Part shown: positions 60,376 through 64,000 of the stretch, piece after piece
Layout: each line of letters starts with the position of its first letter
Numbering within the stretch: the stretch's first letter is position 1
Assembly (NCBI GenBank): GCA_947453725.1
Contig: CANGHH010000001.1
Span: forward strand, 186,001-250,000
Length of the DNA stretch: 64,000 nucleotides
From: Betaproteobacteria bacterium
GTDB lineage: Bacteria > Pseudomonadota > Gammaproteobacteria > Burkholderiales > Burkholderiaceae_C
Direction of reading: 5' to 3'
Program-made: the position numbers and the translations under genes
Notes under the pieces: model-generated
The model's database searches: none
Told to the model about the DNA's origin: nothing
Seen by the model: only the letters and a program-made list of their open reading frames with translations

Positions 60376-60838
60376 GTCTCTCCGGTTGCAGTCCGGGCCT
60401 ATCGGTGACTATCCCACAGCAGGTCAGTCGACAGGCGACAAATTTCTCCGAGCGTGGACGTTCCGCAGATTGAAGATATCAGAACTCACGACAGCGCCCA
60501 CCACTTGAAGCGCGGCGCGGATCTGGCACGGCACGCGCAAGGCAGTCCAGGCCTGCATGCGATACCGACGCGGAGTGGAAGTCCAGAAACGGGACCCATC
60601 CGACGGCAGCGGCAAACCGTGGCCGGCGACGTCGGCAGTCCTTTGGAACCGGTTGTTGGCGAGGCGAACTTCTGGCTGCGTGGATTACCGCAACTGGCCG
60701 GCGCTGCCAGTTCGAGGACCTCGCCGACAGCTGACCTTGGCAGGCCGGTGATGAGTAGGTCCAGCAAGCCGATTGCCCGTCCGTACGAGCGCGTATGCGC
60801 TGACTTGGTGGCCAAACTTTTCATAACTGGGGACTTCT

Positions 60839-60874
60839 CATCATGGCCGTTATGCATAGCTATCCATAACGGCC
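60839..60874 (+). repeat. Flanking repeat, right copy
   Basis: CATCATGGCCG, 18 intervening bases, then AACGGCC; compare 56453-56486. The element overlaps the palindrome 60844-60875. Confidence 0.5.
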
Positions 60875-60875
60875 A
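60844..60875. repeat. 32-base near-perfect palindrome
   Basis: TGGCCGTTATG and CATAACGGCCA flank an inner ATAGCTAT palindrome; only one base pair (C-C) in 16 mismatches. It resembles a dimeric operator or a recombinase site. It lies 20 bases upstream of an unassigned minus-strand frame and is matched on the other side of the kinase gene by the palindrome at 56432-56463. Confidence 0.65.
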
Positions 60876-61112
60876 CAAGCGGAAGCTCGCGCATAGCTGC
60901 TTTAGAGCAGGGCGGGCCCCTGCCGAGAACATCCACATCTTGCTCGGATGCGACCCGTCGACGCCCTAAACGAGGCAACATGGAGCGCCAGCCGCCGAAC
61001 GGCGACTCGGCGATAGACTTGCCCGCGGACACATGCGAAACCAGTCGGTGCTTCGCAGAGGTTCAGGTCCCACCGAACAATGCTGCCGGCCGGCACTCAT
61101 TGATGAATTCAC

Positions 61113-61865
61113 ATGAATCTGATGGAAATGATCGCGCCGAAGCTTCGGCGGTGTTCAATGCTTGATCGGCGCGCCTTCCTTGCTTCAGGTCTGGCGACCG
61201 CGCTGGCGGTCGGGCAGGCGGCGAACGGCTCGCCCTTGGCTATAGAGGCCGCACGTATTGAAGTCGAAGCGATTGTCGCGAGATTCATGGCCCGTGCACG
61301 CGCGACGCTGCCGGGTGTAAACGTGCCGATGGTCGTCATCGCCTTCACCCCACAGTTGTCCTGGATCGAGGAGGATGGGAGCGCCATCCACACTGTCGAA
61401 TGGTCACAGTGTCCGCCGGGCATGCAGGGCTTTTTCGCGAGCCTCCTGGGCGATACCCCGGCCATGCCTGCGGCGGTATTCTTCCGCGAGGTGTTTAACG
61501 CCTTCCTGGTTCCGCACGAAATGTCGCACTTCGTTGATGCAAGGCGCGGCAATCTGAAGAATGGCGGCGATTTCTATCGTGGCGAAGTGCACGCGAATCG
61601 GGTAGCCGTGGCCTATTGGCTTGGCGAGGAGGGTGGCAGAGAGCGTATGGCTCGCCTGATGGACGTCGTGGAGCAAGCGCTGGCGCACATGGTTAGCCCG
61701 GTGCCGGCAGGTACCGACAAAGCCGTGTACTTCAATGACCATTACCGGTCACTTCTAGGCGACGCCTCAAAGTACGGCTGGTACCAATTTCGAATGTTCC
61801 TGGACGCCTGGGAGAAACGTGACAGTGATGATTTCGAGGCGCTGGTGCGAACCTTTCTAGCTTAG
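61113..61865 (+). CDS. Secreted zincin-like putative metallopeptidase
   Basis: 250 residues. A Tat-type signal, LDRRAFLASGLATALAVGQA, is at residues 17-36. HEMSHFVDARRGN (about residue 135) is an HExxH zinc motif, and the Glu in YRGEVHANRVAVAY about 20 residues later could be the third ligand. I recognise no named family. ATG 61113 gives the longest frame; ATG 61158 (MLDRRAFL) would start right at the Tat motif, and neither has a clear Shine-Dalgarno. GC is lower than average, in line with the island that includes the hybrid kinase gene. Confidence 0.65.
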   Translation: MNLMEMIAPKLRRCSMLDRRAFLASGLATALAVGQAANGSPLAIEAARIEVEAIVARFMARARATLPGVNVPMVVIAFTPQLSWIEEDGSAIHTVEWSQCPPGMQGFFASLLGDTPAMPAAVFFREVFNAFLVPHEMSHFVDARRGNLKNGGDFYRGEVHANRVAVAYWLGEEGGRERMARLMDVVEQALAHMVSPVPAGTDKAVYFNDHYRSLLGDASKYGWYQFRMFLDAWEKRDSDDFEALVRTFLA

Positions 61866-61976
61866 GTTGCCGCCAAGCGGTCGGCGCCCTGCGCAAGCCG
61901 ACCGGCGGCTGAGTGCGGCGCTGCGCTGGCGTGCGGCCTGCGAAAGGCGGAACATAGGCCCACACAGGAGACCGCC

Positions 61977-62276
61977 ATGACATCCATCCACGACACGTCA
62001 GTCCAGGGCGAATTGGCCAAGCTGATCGACGAGCAACTGGAACTGGCGGTGGCCCGTCTGCCGGCCCTGGAGCCGGGCCGGGTTCATCCCTCGCCGGTGG
62101 ACCACGAGGAGCGCGCGGCGCCGCACGCGAACTTCGAAGACCTGATGCTCGGCAATGCCGAGGCGACGCCCGAGATGCTGGACGAACTGGCCGCGCTGGA
62201 CGCCGCGCCGGAACTCAGCGAAGAAGAACTGGCGCGCCAGGCGCTGGCCGCAGCCGACCCGCCTTTCAGCCCTTGA
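61977..62276 (+). CDS. Small acidic hypothetical protein
   Basis: 99 residues, no signal peptide, helix-forming and acidic toward the C-terminus (ELAALDAAPELSEEELARQ). CAGGAG stands 6 bases before the ATG, and codon use matches the high-GC host genes, so it is probably a real gene. I do not recognise a family. Confidence 0.6.
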   Translation: MTSIHDTSVQGELAKLIDEQLELAVARLPALEPGRVHPSPVDHEERAAPHANFEDLMLGNAEATPEMLDELAALDAAPELSEEELARQALAAADPPFSP

Positions 62277-62288
62277 AGGGGTTTTCGA

Positions 62289-62354
62289 TCAACAGGCCCT
62301 CGATGTGTCGAAGGTGTAGACGAAGACGTTGCTGTCGAAGAAGTCAGCGCTCAT
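62289..62354 (-). pseudogene. Truncated VapC-like (PIN-domain) toxin remnant
   Basis: From ATG 62354 the minus strand reads MSADFFDSNVFVYTFDTSRA and stops after 21 codons. FFDSNVFVYTFD is the first strand of a PIN domain, including the first catalytic Asp. A full toxin has about 130-140 residues, so only the 5' end survives. The preceding antitoxin fragment overlaps its start. Confidence 0.6.
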
Positions 62355-62400
62355 TCATCTCATCCCGGGTGAACTTGCGGCCCCCCGTGTCGATCTTGCG
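62344..62400 (-). pseudogene. VapB-like antitoxin 3'-end remnant
   Basis: On the minus strand the codons RKIDTGGRKFTRDEMNER followed by a stop (62344-62346) resemble the C-terminal tail of antitoxins encoded before PIN-domain toxins. The stop overlaps the toxin ATG region, the usual antitoxin-toxin arrangement. No antitoxin N-terminus is found upstream, where the cbbR 3' end (62455) lies close by. The right boundary is approximate. Confidence 0.5.
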
Positions 62401-62454
62401 TCGTGCAGGGTGATCCGTGTGCGCTGGAAAAAAGCAGTGTTGTCCGCGGAGGCT

Positions 62455-63390
62455 TCAGGTGACCGGCCGCAGCAGCGGTGCGTCGTGGGCCTGCAAGAAC
62501 CCCGAGCCTTCCTCGATCACGTAGTAGCGAAAGGCCTCGGCCGCCGGTGACAGCACCTTGCCGCCCAGGTGCACGACGTTCCAGGTGCGCATCACCGGCG
62601 CGCCTGCGATGTCCAGCACCTGCAGCAGGCCGCTGCGCAGTTCCAGGCCGATCGTGTGCATCGACAGAAAGCTCAAGCCCAGGCCGGCGATGACGGCCTG
62701 CTTGATGGTCTCGTTGCTGCTCATCTCCATGGCGATGCGCGGCGTGTAGCGGTGTTCGGCGAAGAAGGTCTCCATCGCGTTGCGGGTGCCGGAACCGTGC
62801 TCGCGGGCGATGAAGTCGTAGGGCGCCAGCTGGGCCACCTGCAGGCCGCTGCGCTGGGTCAGCGGGTGCCCCGGCGGCGCGATGAAGACCAGCGGGTGCG
62901 CCGCGAAGGACTCGGCCCGCGTCGCCAGTTCACGCGGCGGCCGGCCCATGATCGACAGGTCGGCTTCGCCGGCCTGCATCAGCGCCACCAGCTGTTCGCG
63001 GTTGCCGACCACGCGCAGCCGCACGTCGACGCCGGGGTGGTCGGCGTGGAAGCGCGCCATCAGGTGGGGCACGAAGTACTTCGCGGTGCTGACCATGCCG
63101 ATGGTCAGCAGCCCGCGTTCGACGCGCTTGAGCCGCGCCATCGCGTCGTCGGCCTCCTTCAGCGTGGCCAGCAGCTTCCGGGCGTGGACCAGGAAGTATT
63201 CACCCGCCGTGGACAGCGCCACCGCACGGCCCTGGCGGTCGAACAGCGGCAGGCCGACCTGGGCTTCGACCTCCTTGATCTGCATGCTCACCGCTGGCGG
63301 CGTGAGGTGCAAGGCCTCGGCCGCGCGGGCCATGCTGCCGTGCTGCGCGACCTCGGTGAAAACCCGAAGCTGGCGGAAGGTGATGTTCAT
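62455..63390 (-). CDS. cbbR: CbbR, LysR-type activator of the Calvin-cycle operon
   Basis: 311 residues. The HTH begins MNITFRQLRVFTEVAQHGSM, followed by HLTPPAVSMQIKEVEAQVGL. The effector domain has GMVSTAKYFVPHLMARFHADHPGV, MGRPP and IAREHGSGTRNAMETFF, a hallmark of CbbR. It is divergent from cbbL with two T-N-A-type boxes between them, the standard arrangement for activation of cbb genes by metabolites such as RuBP or PEP/NADPH. Confidence 0.93.
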   Translation of the reverse strand: MNITFRQLRVFTEVAQHGSMARAAEALHLTPPAVSMQIKEVEAQVGLPLFDRQGRAVALSTAGEYFLVHARKLLATLKEADDAMARLKRVERGLLTIGMVSTAKYFVPHLMARFHADHPGVDVRLRVVGNREQLVALMQAGEADLSIMGRPPRELATRAESFAAHPLVFIAPPGHPLTQRSGLQVAQLAPYDFIAREHGSGTRNAMETFFAEHRYTPRIAMEMSSNETIKQAVIAGLGLSFLSMHTIGLELRSGLLQVLDIAGAPVMRTWNVVHLGGKVLSPAAEAFRYYVIEEGSGFLQAHDAPLLRPVT

Positions 63391-63393
63391 GCA

Positions 63394-63407
63394 TCAGTTT
63401 TACCTGA
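63394..63407. promoter_or_regulatory. cbbR: CbbR-type binding box 1
   Basis: TCA-N8-TGA fits the TNA-N7/8-TNA CbbR pattern, within a larger inverted repeat CATCAG-N6-CTGATG (63392-63409). It begins 4 bases upstream of the cbbR start codon, so it may also mediate autoregulation. Confidence 0.55.

Positions 63408-64000
<593 letters not shown>

Larger units (their letters stand above)
60376..61112. other. 737-base gap with no confident gene
   Basis: This stretch has lower GC than the rest of the window. A minus-strand frame of 112 codons (60486-60824, MKSLATKSAHTRSYG) starts 20 bases beyond the palindrome at 60844-60875, but it has no recognisable domain and I do not call it. Plus-strand frames are likewise featureless. 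Decayed mobile DNA is the likeliest content. Confidence 0.55.

Noticed and set aside
60486..60824. A 112-codon minus-strand frame starting 20 bases from the palindrome at 60844-60875
   Set aside because: No recognisable domain, no ribosome-binding site, and the region looks decayed. The promoter-like setting is intriguing but insufficient to call a gene.

Overview
The window looks like a piece of chromosome from a high-GC (about 70 %) betaproteobacterium of the order Burkholderiales. The Rubrivivax/Leptothrix/Ideonella/Methylibium neighbourhood is my best guess. The reasons are a ubiJ-ubiB-fmdB-DUF502-aspS-nudB-clsB block, a PHA-granule-associated protein, and a cbbR regulator divergent from a red-type (form IC) RuBisCO large subunit at the right edge, which implies capacity for Calvin-cycle CO2 fixation. 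I see no rRNA, tRNA, CRISPR array or complete insertion sequence. Most genes are tightly packed. The very long open frames antisense to real genes are GC artefacts and are not annotated.

Layout. 1-8.6 kb: start of an exopolysaccharide sugar transferase (minus strand), then ubiJ-ubiB, fmdB, DUF502, aspS, a small Phd-like/CcdB toxin-antitoxin pair wedged between aspS and nudB, nudB, an EEP-family phosphodiesterase and clsB. 8.7-13.9 kb: patatin, then a DNA-repair pair (SNM1-like ligase-associated exonuclease and ATP-dependent DNA ligase) split by an opposite-strand secreted protein gene, and a 1-Cys peroxiredoxin. 14.1-19.6 kb: an OGT/SPINDLY-type glycosyltransferase directly upstream of a type I secretion ABC exporter and its HlyD adaptor. 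19.7-24.6 kb: cysK, nitroreductase, hydroxypyruvate isomerase family protein, acyltransferase, thioredoxin-like protein and dienelactone hydrolase.

24.7-33.2 kb is the sulfur region. It holds two binding proteins (one Sbp-like, one CysP-like), cysT-cysW-cysA, and convergently a cysB that lies 19 bases behind a two-component system. 33.3-38 kb: phoH-ybeY, then a minus-strand cluster of a GTP-cyclohydrolase-II-like protein (URC1), a DUF1688 protein (URC4) and upp, which together match the URC uracil-catabolism pathway. 38-49.5 kb: a small secreted protein, a cyclase-like/STAND/TPR regulator, a PhyH oxygenase, a TonB receptor followed by an orphan BMP-family binding protein, lipB-lipA, and a PEBP-YHYH fusion lipoprotein behind a CusR-like box. 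49.5-56.4 kb: adenine-deaminase-type enzyme, extradiol dioxygenase, M20 amidohydrolase, molybdopterin oxidoreductase, lipoprotein peptidase and PHA-associated protein.

56.4-61.9 kb reads as an accessory island. GC is visibly lower, there are two non-coding stretches with related 32-base palindromes, and between them lies a 1209-residue hybrid sensor kinase with four PAS domains; a secreted zincin-like protein follows. 62.0-64 kb: a small hypothetical gene, a truncated VapBC remnant, cbbR, and the first 164 codons of cbbL with two CbbR-type boxes between them.

Starts were chosen from ribosome-binding sites, overlaps and family length. Many genes have GTG, and one TTG, starts. All identifications come from reading protein motifs by eye, with no database search.
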